From NCBI GenBank assembly GCA_007922225.1, contig ML680053.1, positions 1,463,434 through 1,527,433 of the forward strand: a stretch of 64,000 nucleotides of DNA, written 5' to 3'. Positions 13,701 through 25,700 of this stretch are shown here, in pieces. The notes under the pieces were generated by a model that was given only the letters and a program-made list of their open reading frames with translations, had not been told where the DNA came from and did no database searches. This DNA is from Emydura subglobosa. Lineage: Eukaryota; Chordata; Testudines; Chelidae. Positions within the stretch are counted from its first letter, which is position 1, and every line of letters begins with the position of its first letter. The position numbers and the translations under genes are program-made.

Positions 13701-16700
13701 GTGATCGTTACATCCAAACAGACAGACCGCATCCAGGCCTCGCTTCATTTAGCCACTTATGGCAAAGCCTAGAGGCCTCAGCTGAGATCAAGACGCCAGG
13801 CGCTGTACATACACGTAGTAAGAGACAGTCCTTGCCATGAAGAGCTTAGTCTAACTAGACAAAGACCAGGAGGGGAAACAGAAGCACAGGAACATCAAGT
13901 GACTGGCCTAAGGTCACTGAGCCGGCTACTGCCAGAGCTGGGACTAGAACCCAGCTCTCTGGTGGAACACACTTGCATTACTGGGCAGAAAGACTTCAAG
14001 TGGCAACCAACCCCAGCTCTATGGGTGCGTTGCTCACTCTTGTACACTGCCCCCCTTGTGTTTCAAAAGCACACAGCAGCCTCATCTGCAGTGTGTCCTT
14101 AACAAAATGCCGGTCCCGCAGCAATCAGACGTGCAGCAAAAGCCAGCAAGTGCACCCGCCAGTGTGTCTGTGCATAGAACCCACCTTCCCCAATCCGTCC
14201 TGCGAATTTGATTTGACTTTTATTGAATTGCTCGTGTCTGCAGAGGAAGCCTCTGGAGAGGAATTAATGCAGATTAGCAGCTCTCTGCTCCGTGCCTCCT
14301 ATTAAAATGTATTTATTTGAAAGCCGTAAGTCTGCTCAGGGAGGCTGTTAATGATTTGAGATCTTAAACTGTTTTTAAATGGATTCAGCTCTCCTGACTG
14401 ATTTGCCAATGTCTCTCAGATGGGCCCAGAGATCTGAGGGTGTCTCTACGCTGCAGGCGGGAGTCGTGATGTACCCAGGGTAGGCACGACTAGCCTGGGC
14501 GGCTGCCCGTGCTGCCAAGGGTTCGCTGCTATTGTTACTCCAGCTAGCTTTGATCAGACTGATTGGAACCAGCTCCGGCGCGTCTACACGTGCTGCAGTC
14601 ACACATCCCGACTGCAGAGCAGCCCTCCGTTCCCACTGGAGCCGTTGGTCAAATTCCCCATTGAGGTGGGATATTCCCCTCCCGCTGTAGTCTGAAGGGC
14701 GCTGTCCCACTAGCAAATCACACGTGCAAGGAACGGCCGTGCCCCACGTCACGGATCCAGCAACAAGTCGCAGCAGAGCCCACAGCGCCAGCTACCGCTG
14801 CATGTGTTCAGAGTGGTGCGTGCAGTCTGGCAGACTGGGCCTGGGAGGCAGGAGCCCTGGGTGTCATTCCTGGCTAACCATGTCAGGTGGCACCAGGCGC
14901 CAGCTGCTGCCTGCAGAGGGCCGGCGTGGGAGGAAACCTGCTGCTTTGAGCAGGGCACGTATTTGGCCTAAAGGAAGAGGCTGGAAGCGAGCGAGGGGTT
15001 AGAAGAGAGCTGTAACTTCACAGCTTGAGGGACCGGTCTCCATCCTCATCAGCCAGGGCACCTGGCCACACCCTGGCACTCTTCAGGGATGATTAAAGCA
15101 CGGCACAACAGGGGAGTTCCCGCCTGCGGCCTTGGACCGTCCCAAGTCAGGGATGCTGCTATGGTCCCTGCTCTGCTGTCCCTGTTGGATCAGTGCCCTG
15201 ACCTAGCTGGATGTGTGGCTTAGCCAGGCCTGTAATGGCTGAGGTTTAGCTATCGGCACCAGCAGTTTGTGCTGATTGCTCATACACACGCAGCGCTGGC
15301 AGATGGGGCCAGAGAGCAGCTGGATTTGTTCAGAGGGTGGCGCAGACAGGGGCACCCCCCGGCCAGCCCCGGTAATGTGCTGAGTGCTCCAAGCTAGCGC
15401 AGGGGGCAGCACTAAACCCTGAGCCCTTTGTCCGAACACCAGGGCCAAATACAGATGTGCATGTGCTGGTGCTGAGAGCCGCCGGCTGCAGATGGCCCAG
15501 GGAGCCCTTGGCCACAGCCCGAGGGTGTGGAGTGCGGCTCGCTCTCCTCTTGTAGCCAGCGCAACAAGCAGGAGTGTTACTGCAGCAGGGGCTGCTTCTC
15601 CAGTCTTGGCCTGCAGGGACCATGCCTGGGGGAAGGTTCGGACTCCGTGGCCCCTTCAGTCCTGGGCCTCTCCAGAAGTTGTGGGGGGGGGGCCGGCTGC
15701 CCACCAGGTGCTGGGCTGAGCCCCCCAACCACTCCATGTACAGCTTGCGGAGCAGTCACCATGGCCACGCTTAGCCGCCTCCCACCTGGGATGGATGCAC
15801 ACCCAGGCGCCGAAAGGCCTCCTGACCGACTCGCCCTAGTGGCATTGCAGTAGCTTCTACAGCTGCCAACTGAACTCGGGGCCCCAGTGTGCCAGGTGCT
15901 GTACACACACACACAGAGTGAGAGACAGGCCTGCCCCACAGGGCAAACTGTCTACTGGAGAAGACAGAGGACGCAGGGACGGCTACCCTAGATCAGACCC
16001 AGTGATTATCTAGGACAGAGTCCGGCCTGTGACAGTCTGCCGCAGCACTGCTATGCAATGGAGAGACTAAATGACTTGCCCAGGGGCACACAGGGAGGCT
16101 GTTGCAGAGCAGGGAGGCCAGAGTCCCTGTCCTGTGCCTTAACTACAAGACTGCACTCCCTCCATTCCCTCCACCCTTCCATTACCAGGAGCTGGCACTG
16201 CTGGATTAGGTGGGCTACCCAGATGTGATCAGCCCTGCCTCTCCATTCAGCTTTCTTTCTGAAATGCGGGCCGCGATAAAACCCCACGCGTGGCCGCGGC
16301 ACCAGAGCCCAGTGCTTTACGGGGCGCCCTGTGGGTGCAGCTAATGCCCGCATCTCTGCAAGCTGCTGCCGGACACTGACTTTCTGTAGCACTCCCAGGG
16401 AGCAAAAAATACTCCAGAGTGAGAAGTGGCCGAGGCTGAGAACCTAGGCGATGACCCAGCCACCTCCAGGCCCCCTCTCCCCCACCCGGCTGTGGGAGGA
16501 GGAGAAGGTGAACACTCAGTGAATAATGCAATCAGGGGACCAGGCAATTAGAAAGCAGAGGTTTGAGACAGGAGGTGAATGGCATCCCCATGGCAACACG
16601 TGGCCAGAGCCTCCCCCTCCCCCCCCCGCCCAGGCTGGGCTGCATCAAAGGGAATCCCTAATTGCTAGCGGGTGCCTCTCGCCCACCCCCTTAACGTGCC

Positions 16701-19700
16701 CTGCCCCAGCCCGCCCCATAGGCTAGGGTCAGTGGGTCACAGACCTGTCCCAAGTGCAGGGGAAGGGAGCCAGTGAAGAACCTCGTGGTACGTGAGGAGC
16801 TCTCACCGCAAACTACAGGCTGGTCTCACTGCCCGGGAGCCACAGGCAGCAGGGCATGGAGAGGAACAAAGGTCCTCCTCCCCTGCCTTACGGGCGCAGG
16901 AGCAGAGGCAGCAGGGAGCATGCCAAGGAGGGGCAAGCGCAGGGCAATGGGGAGATGGAGTCAGTCAGTGCGTCTCCCAGCAGGCAGCCTGCCGGAGCGG
17001 CATGGATAGGAAAGGATGGCACTAGACAAGGACACAGGAGATCTGGGTTCGACTCCCACCTCTTCCTGCGTGGCCTTGGGCAAGTCACTGCCTCTCTCTA
17101 CGCCTCAGCGCTCCATTCGCCGTACAATGAAGATGTTCCTGCTTTTCTCCCGCCCGCAGCCTGTCCTGCCTCATTATCCTGCAAGGGGGCAGGGATGGTC
17201 CCTGACCCAGGGGTTGGAGGCTAGTCTCGCTTCTCACCCCAGGGCCGCGTGGGGGGGGGGAACCAGCATCCCTGCTGTCCCTCCTGCCAAGGATCAGAGC
17301 ACAGCAGCGCCTGGCGTTCCTGATCGGCACAAAACACTGCCCGGGTACACAGAATAAGCCCTGGGACAGACACTCCTTCCCTTCACATGGGGGTAGGAGC
17401 TGCTCGGCGGCGGGGACGCTCCGGGATGGAGTCAGCAGGGGGCCACAGACTGGAGCCCCGGCCTGGCCTAGGCCCCCAGTGACCCTCAACTGGGACTCAC
17501 TGTCCATGCGGCAGAGTGGTGTGAAAAGGCCACACTGGGAAACGAAGCCGTTTGAGGCCTAGGCTGATGGGCTTCCTGCTGCCTGGGGAGATGCAGCCAG
17601 GCAATGGGTGGAGATGGAGAGTGGCCGCCTAACGGCACTGCCATTTCCCCCCCTCTCTAGGCAGCTATCACAGTGCCTGGCTGATGAGCTGTGGGAGAGG
17701 CAGGCCACAGGGCGGGTGGCTTTGGCATAGAGGCAGGGAAATCTATCACGGGGCCACGCTGTTCACAGGCCACTGCGCCCGCCTGCGCGTCACGTTTCTC
17801 TCTCCTCCTACAGCCTGGTGTCATGGTGTCAGTTTAAATCCTCCACATCTCTCCGCTCAGCATTTCCTATCCAGCCTGCCTGCTCCTGTATAGTCATGGG
17901 CCAGGCCTGAGAGCAGACGTGACACAGGAGCCAGGGTCATTCCAGAACTGGCCTGTCTTAGGCTGCCCAGGCCGATGCTGCAGGTAGCTGCATCTAGGAT
18001 GGGCTTCCCAGTGGCCAGGCTTGGAGGCAGACGGGGGCAGCCTCTCTTCTCCAGGGGCTTATTTTATACAAGCAAAAAGAAAAACTCGGGGACAACGGGT
18101 CACTCCATCCCTGGAGTGAATCCCGCAGGGTCACCCAAGGGCCGACTCTGTCCAGTTTGCAGGCCTGGAAGGCTGGAGAACGCAATTCTGTCCCCAGCTC
18201 TGCCCCACGGTGTGACTTCAGGAAAGTCATTGAGGCCTAAGGTAGCCTCTGATGCTAGGTGCCCAGCTGGAGATGTCCCAGGCCTGCAGCAGCAGTCGGA
18301 GGAGGGGGTGCTCAGCCACTCTGACAAACAGACCCTGGGGTCAATTCCCTGCTCTGCCACAGAATCCCTGTGCGACCTGGGGCAGTCACTTAACCTACCT
18401 GACGCCTCAATTCCCCAGCAGTGAAGATAATCCTCCCTTCCTCCCCCTTTTACCTGGTTAGTCTGTTAGACAGTAAGCTCTCCAGGGCATAGGCTGCTCC
18501 TTACTCTGAACCCGTATAGTGCCTGGCGCAATGGGGCCTCCAGGACAACAGTAATACCTATAATAAATAGTTCTGTCTTCCCCGGTGCAACTGGGGCGAG
18601 GGGGACTGCAGTAATAAAACACAAGGCAGCAGGAAGGGGTGGATTTTCAGTCGCACAGACACATGGGTGGACCCCTCTCCTCCCCCTCGTTAATCTTCCT
18701 TCCCCCTGATCCTGCAGCATGCCTTGTGGGGTCGCCCATGTCCTTGAGAACAAGGAGGATTCAGAGAGGCAAAGGCTCTGGTGCTGGAGAGGAAGAGGTT
18801 TCCAGGCGCTGAGCCAGCCTGCACTGAGCTCCGTATCGATGTTATCGATGCAAAGATAAGGAAGGCGGCAGCTGGCCCATGGGCTGTGCAGTGTGCCTGC
18901 ACGTAGCGGAGCCACGGAGAAGGGATTTTAGTCCCATCGCAAGGGCACCGTGTGAATTCAGCATCCTCCTACCCTAAGCAAAGGGTCAAGGGAGGCGTGT
19001 CCAGCTTCACGGCAACCGACTGGCGCTGGCTGCCTGGGGATTCATTCAAAGCCAATGGCCGAGTCCCTGCACGTCAGCAGGGGCCCGCCAAGCTTTTGAA
19101 TGGAAGCCATGCAAGTGCGGCTAAGGCCTCCCAAACTCATTCCACTGATGGCACTTTTCTAAGCTGATTTGTAGCCTTCAGCCGCATGCACAGGCCCTAT
19201 AGGCTAGCTGGGGTGTCCGGGGCCTGGGCTGGGACACTGAGCCCCTCGACTAAGTCTGGTGGTGTAAACAGGACAATACGCTTGGGCCCCAATTCTGGGC
19301 TCAGCTGTAGCCCCGTAACGGAGCTGGCCCCTGATCAGCAAACAGAAATCAAAGCCCAACCACTTCCCTACAGCTCTCCCCTCCTTGCCGGGAGACAGAG
19401 GTCATTTAATCCAAGAACAAACCCAGAGGAGAATCACCCCTCCCCACCCACACGCTCTTTCCAGGAAGACGAAAGAAACTACCAGCTTCCCTCTCTCCAG
19501 GCTGCACCCCGCCCCTGCACGCCTGACCTTGAGAGCCGGTGCATCAGCGGTAGGACAGCGCCCTCCTCCATCACACGCCAAGACGCTTGCGCAGCAGAAA
19601 TCAAAATGCTGAGCAGCCTCACAGCCCCTGCTGGCTTTCTGTGCATCGGTCACCTGTGTCTTAATCTCCTCCTTCTCCCATTCCTCTCGCTCAATACACG

Positions 19701-22700
19701 AGAGCCACTGTGCTCGCTCTGTGTGGCTCAGGACGGGAACTCGGAGCACAATGAGGGGGGGAGGCGAGGAGTACGGCAACCAAAGGTTATCTGCCTCACG
19801 CTTTTATTAGCTGCGAGGCACGTTCAGCTTCAATTCAATTGATGCTCTCCTGCCATTCATCACTGTCAGCCCAGGTCTGAGACTCTCCTGCTCTCTGGGG
19901 CGCCAATGTCAGCATCGCAGCATTACATCATTTCCTAGTGCACTCGCCTGGGAGACCAGCGTTCTGTTCCCTGATCTGCCACAGGGGATCCTGGGCAAGG
20001 CAATTCTTCTCCCTGGGTCTCAATTCCCCAGCTGTACAATGGGCAGGATAGGACTGATCCACCTCCCGGGGTGTAGCGAGGATGAATATATGGCCTGCAG
20101 CACCAGCTCAGAGTGTCTGGAGGTAGGGCAGGCAGCAGACTGAGACGCCTGGGTTTTCTCCCCAGTAATGTCACTGACTTGCTATGTGGCCTTGAGCGGG
20201 TCACTCAGCCCTTCTCTGTGCCTCATCTACAAAAAGGGGGGGATCCCGACGTGTTTTGTACGGCTAGATCCACCTGGCTGCAAGATCCTCCGCTGGCAGG
20301 AGCTGCAGGCTTGTAAATTAGAGCTATCTTCCAAAGCTCTGCCTTCTCCTAGCTGCAGCACCTGGCTGCTTCCTCCCGGGCTCCCTTTGCCTTCACTTCC
20401 ACTGTGTTACTGCACAGAGAGAAACTCGTTATCTGCTGCAAAAATAGCTTCAGGCCCCTCTCCAAAAAAGCCCTGGTAGGGTCAGCCATTGATCCACAGC
20501 ATATGCCAGCTCGGCAGCAAAGGCAGCTGTCTTCCCGGCCCAGCTATCGGGAGACTTCCACTCCCTCGCCGCTGGATTCCCCGCATTAAAGATGCTAACA
20601 GCTCCTTCCTCTTCAGTGCTGGCTCATTTTGTTCCGGAGTGAACAGAGACAACGGGACTAGCCTCTTCTAACAGCTCTCAAATTCGCTGTGATCTGCGGT
20701 GCTAATCTGCAGCCCTGCCTCCACCAGGCAGATGGAGGGGACTGGAAGAGGAGTCACAGGTCATGGCCATAGGGGGAAATAGCTCCTCTCCCCTTCAAAA
20801 CAACTCCTCCACCAAGATCCAGTGGCGCAAGACACAACAAGGAGTCACCAGCCCGACAATAGTTATTATTATTATTATGTTGTTCCTTCCATTTCCTTAC
20901 AAAGACAAAACTATTCTCCATTATACCAACGGGGAAACCCAAGGCACGGATGGGCTAAGTTGTTGGCAGAGCCAGGACTTGAGAATCATGAGCCACGTGC
21001 TCCCTCTTGCTATGACCACCATGTACCACTTTGGAATAGAACTGTGGTCTCCTGGTACCCTGCTTTAATGACTAGAATATGGCAGCCCAGGGAAAACTGG
21101 CTTCTATTGCACCTGCCAGTTCCTTGCTTTACCTAGGAGACCATGGACCATCTACAAAGAGAATTCAGCCCTCCCCCATCTCGCTCTTCTACAGGGACCA
21201 CCTACAGCATCCATCCCGAGTGCGCTGCTTTCAGGATGACAGAGTCTCACGTTGCTATACAAGGAATCAGCACAACAGGTGAACCTGGCCCTGCGAGGTC
21301 AGACCACTGCAAGAACTGCAAACATAGTTACATGTGGGACAGATGAGATTGTCCATGACCATTGCATGGCCGATGCATCCTTGCTTTGCACTGTTCACAT
21401 AAGGTGTCAATGCACGTTGCGTCAAAGTGGTTAACAGCAATGTGAGAAACCCGCTGCCATCTTGTTCTGGCACGGGCTGTTGCACATCACCATGACACAC
21501 TGAAAGCACCTGAGGAACTAGAACCGGGGACCATGAAGGTGCTGGGCCGCCAACGCTTCTGCATCACCACCAGGAGCTCAGGCTGAGTTCCTGCTGGAGA
21601 ACCCTGTGAAGCTAGGCACTGCAGGAAGTACCGCCTAGTAGGGCCTGAGCGGCGGCTTCCCGCAACCCACTGATTGGCCCATGCCAGCATATAAACCAGG
21701 AAGCCATCACAAGGAGCCGTCTGAGCAATGATGCAGATTGTCTCCTTGCGTCTACGCCAGACCCTGCCTTGCTGTGAACCTTGGACTCCAGCTCCTGACC
21801 CTGGGTTCGTCCCCAACTCCGCTACACGTCTCCTGACCACAACTGGCAACTGACCAGCACACATCGGCAACCCGTGGCCCGGCTCTGACACGTGCTTTCA
21901 AATTTGACATCAGTGTCTCTTTATGTTGTTTGTAGCAACCACCATGAGAACAGGTGCCTTGCTTTAGCGGGCCATAAGATATGGCTTTGGGTATCCTTGA
22001 GTTAGCCATACGAATGAGATGCTCAGGTAACGCAGCTGAGCTTTAATGAGCATGCTCTGAGTGCAGGACATCCAGCGATCGTTAAGGAGTCTGATATTGG
22101 GAATCTTGTCCCACCATTTGGCCCTGCAAACAGACCCCAGACAGGGCAGATGGAACTGACAGGTTTCTGAATGTCACACAACCATACGGAAGTGTTGCAT
22201 GCATGACTGCCTGACAGATATTTAGCTTCGTGCTCATTTTGTCACCCCTCTCATTCCATAGGTGGCGTGACAGCGTTGCAAATGCAGTGCTGGCCTTAGC
22301 TGTACGATGGGTGACATCGTTAATTGTGGCATTCTGGGACAGCGTATGCCCTAGGTAGCCAAACTTCTCCATGGATTTGGGAGTAATATTGTTGGTCTTA
22401 ACAACTGGGTAGCGGTGCGTCCCCTGGCACACGTTGGTACCGCACTTCAGTTCTCTTTAGGCTGATTGTTTAGGCTCTGCTTTACCGCAGTATCGATCTG
22501 TCTATCTATATCACAAAGCAATTGGCACACATAAAATTTCCAGGGGTCTCCCAAGTCCCCCTCTGACACACTGCAGACTCCCATTATAACCATATTCACC
22601 CCATACACAGCATAGCATTTTACACCTTCAAAATGCTTCGCTGCCATTAATTAATCCTCATGGGGCCTCCCAGAGGGAGCTGTCATCACCCCCATTTTCC

Positions 22701-25700
22701 AGGCGGGGAAGCTGAACTACAGAGAGGAGAAAGGACTTGCCCAAGGTCACAGAAGAAGTGAGTAGCAGAGGCAGGATTGACTCTCAGGAGTTCCTCCTTA
22801 AGTTGAAGCATATTGAGTGAAATCCTGGCCCTATTGATTTCAAAGGGGCCAGGGCTTCACCTAGGCTGGCTATTGCTTATGGTTCTGTTATCCTCTAGGA
22901 GCCAAAGGCTGACTTCATTTGTATCTGGTCAAAATTCCCATTGAAAGGACCATGGGATTTGGCCCAAGATATTTAGCAATTTTCTGAAAATCTGATTTTG
23001 CTATCTTCCTGGGGATAGAAGTTAGGCTAATTGCCAGGATCACTCCAGGTTCCTCTTGGAAGAGCAGTGCCTACAGTTGCTTTTGCCAAACTCCCCACGG
23101 CTTTCAAAAAACAAACAAAAAAATCTCAAGCGTGGTCTAGTAAATTTGTTAGCCAGTTCCCTTAAGGCTGCATTGCCTCCGGACTCGCTCATTCGTACAC
23201 ATTCCCATTTCCCAAGGATTCCCTTAGCTATTGATCTTTTTCTAAAAGCATTTGTACAATAGCAGAAAGCAAGAAGAACCAAAAAACACCTCCTATGGAG
23301 CAGCTGCAGGAGGCAGGGCGCTCAGGCTCCAGCCATTGTGTTCAGAAGGACTTCTCCAATTTATTCTCCAGCACAATGAAGCGGATCCTCCAGGCCCTCC
23401 CATTTCCCTTCTTTGTGATAAATCCAGTTCACAAGTTCATTTGAAGAGGTCAATTAAAAAAGCCACTGCTAATTCCATCCCCAATTAGCAGCCTTTCCTC
23501 GCTGGAGAATCTTGGCTTTATGAATGGCTGTCAAACCAGCAGTGTGAGAGCATTTACACTCTCCCTGAGCTCTTAACGCACTATTCTCTCACAGCAGCAC
23601 TAGGCAATGTTGTTTTCCAGTGGCACTCGACTCTTTGGGAGGCCAACAATACAAACAAGAGACAAGTGGAGTCACCCAGTTTAAAAAAAAAAAAAGCCCT
23701 TCTCTTCACAGAGCTCCCCAAGAATTGTCAACCAAAGAGACGCTACTTTTGCCTTCCAATTATTTCTTTCATCTATCTTTCCTGGGGGTCTCCATCAGCC
23801 TTCTCAAGATGAACCCTTCCTCTAGGATTCAATCCACTGACTAAGCCAATGTCCTAAGGTGTGTCTCTGGCCAGTTTTAGAAACTCTTTGGCAGAATAGT
23901 AAAATCTGTGAGGTCATCTGAATGTTGGGTTTTTTTGGCGACATTTCTGTGCTAGCAAAAAAGCCCCAGTGTAGATGTAGTTATATCTACCTGCATTCTT
24001 TGGGCGGTGGAGCTTATTTCGCACGGGAAACAGATGTAAGCCATCCTGGCAAGAGCCCTTTTTTGTCAGCATAAGCTGTGTCTACACGCAGAAGGTTTTC
24101 CAGGATAGCTATAGTATCTACACTTTCAGTGTAGGTCAGGCCTTAGATTTCTGTGGGCCCTGCAGTAGCTGCTGTGGGATGGGCTATTTTTTTTAGTGGC
24201 AGAGTCCTCATGACACTGGAGTACGATTAGAGTTTCTTTCACTATGATCTTCCCAGCTGTAGCAAGGCGCTGTGGCCTTCCTCCGAGCATGGGACTGAGG
24301 ACAAGGGGCAACCCCCCTGCTGGGCAGATCCAGACCCCGCAAAACCCCCCTGCTGGGCAGAACAAGGCCCTGCAGGCCGAATACCCTGGGAGAAAAGGGG
24401 CGGAGCCAGGACAGGAAGGGAAGTTTAAAAGGCCGGCCTGGGAGCTCAGTCAAGGGGAAGCTGCCACCGGAGGCAGACGTGTCTTCCCTGAGGCTGTGGT
24501 CTGGGCCTGACTCAGGCCTTGTGGCTGTGCGGAGCAACCACCCCACCGACCGGAGCCTCCCAGGCCTGCCCATACTGCTGGGCCCTAGTGACTGGAGAGG
24601 GCCACCAGGCCCTAGTGACTGGGAAGAGCTACCCGAGGCCACTGACTGGGAGCAACCCCCCGAGGCTGGCCCTGACCTGGAGGAGCTGCAAGACGCCAGG
24701 GACCCACTGGAGCTGCCTGAGCCTGGTGGACCGGAGGACCCACCGGGACCCTGTCACCTGGAGGAGCTGCCCTCCGCTGATGACCGTGAGGAGTTCCTGG
24801 ACCTGCCACTAGCCAATGATGAGGGACTCATGGGGCTCCCGCTGGCCGTCTACCCCAGCGACCTGGAGGGAGATCCCTGGCTGTAGGCACCCGGCTGCAG
24901 GGTGGGAGGAAGTAGCCCAGGGACAGCTGAACATAGTTTGGCCGAGGCTGTGGCTGAACCAGTCGGCGTGTTGCGGCTGGAGCCCTGCTGACTCAGTGGC
25001 AAAACACTTGGCCACTGCCAGGGCTCTGGGCTGGGATGCAGTGGAGTTGGGTGGGCCTGCGTCCCCCTCCCCCCCCTTTCCCAGCCACCACTGGGAGTGC
25101 TTGGCTCCTCTGACCCCGCCTGCCAGAGGATACCAAGCTTACCACCCCTGCCTTCCTGAAGGCCGGGGGCTACAGACTGCTTTGGCCAGCCCCGCCCTGC
25201 TCGAGGGCCGGGGGCTACAGACCCACTGAACGCTAGCTTTTTCCCGCCATAGACCAAGGTGCTGTGGCCTTCCCCAGAGCCTGGGCCCGAGGAAAAGCGG
25301 CAACATCCCTGCTGGGCCAGGCCACACACTTACACCAGCTCAGGTGGAAATCTTGCCATTCTGAGCATGGAATAAGCCAGGCTTCTGTGTCTTTGTTCCA
25401 TGCAAAAAGAATAAGCATTTTGTGCAATGTTACGGTAGGCAAATTAAGCAATTAGGTGATAAAACCTTAGTAAAAATAATATCTAGCTCTTATATAGCAC
25501 TCTTCATCAGTAGATCTCAAAGCACTTTACAACGGAGGTCAGCATTGTCCCCATTTTCCAGATGGGGGGAAACTGAGGCACAGAGCAGACTGGTACTTCT
25601 CATACAGCTTCACATCAAGCCTGAGTCTGCTCTGCCCTGCACCAGTTTTACATCACGGGCTTCAGTGGATTGGCTCCCGCATTCCACTGGTGGGAGATCA

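Noticed and set aside
17030..17140. Possible tRNA gene
   Set aside because: GGGTTCGACTCCC resembles a B box, but the rest follows the MIR-like SINE pattern and no cloverleaf can be formed.
19186..19842. 218-codon open frame on the plus strand
   Set aside because: No domain, no splice partners and mixed composition; it lies in a PLEKHB1 intron, antisense to the gene, and reads like a chance frame.
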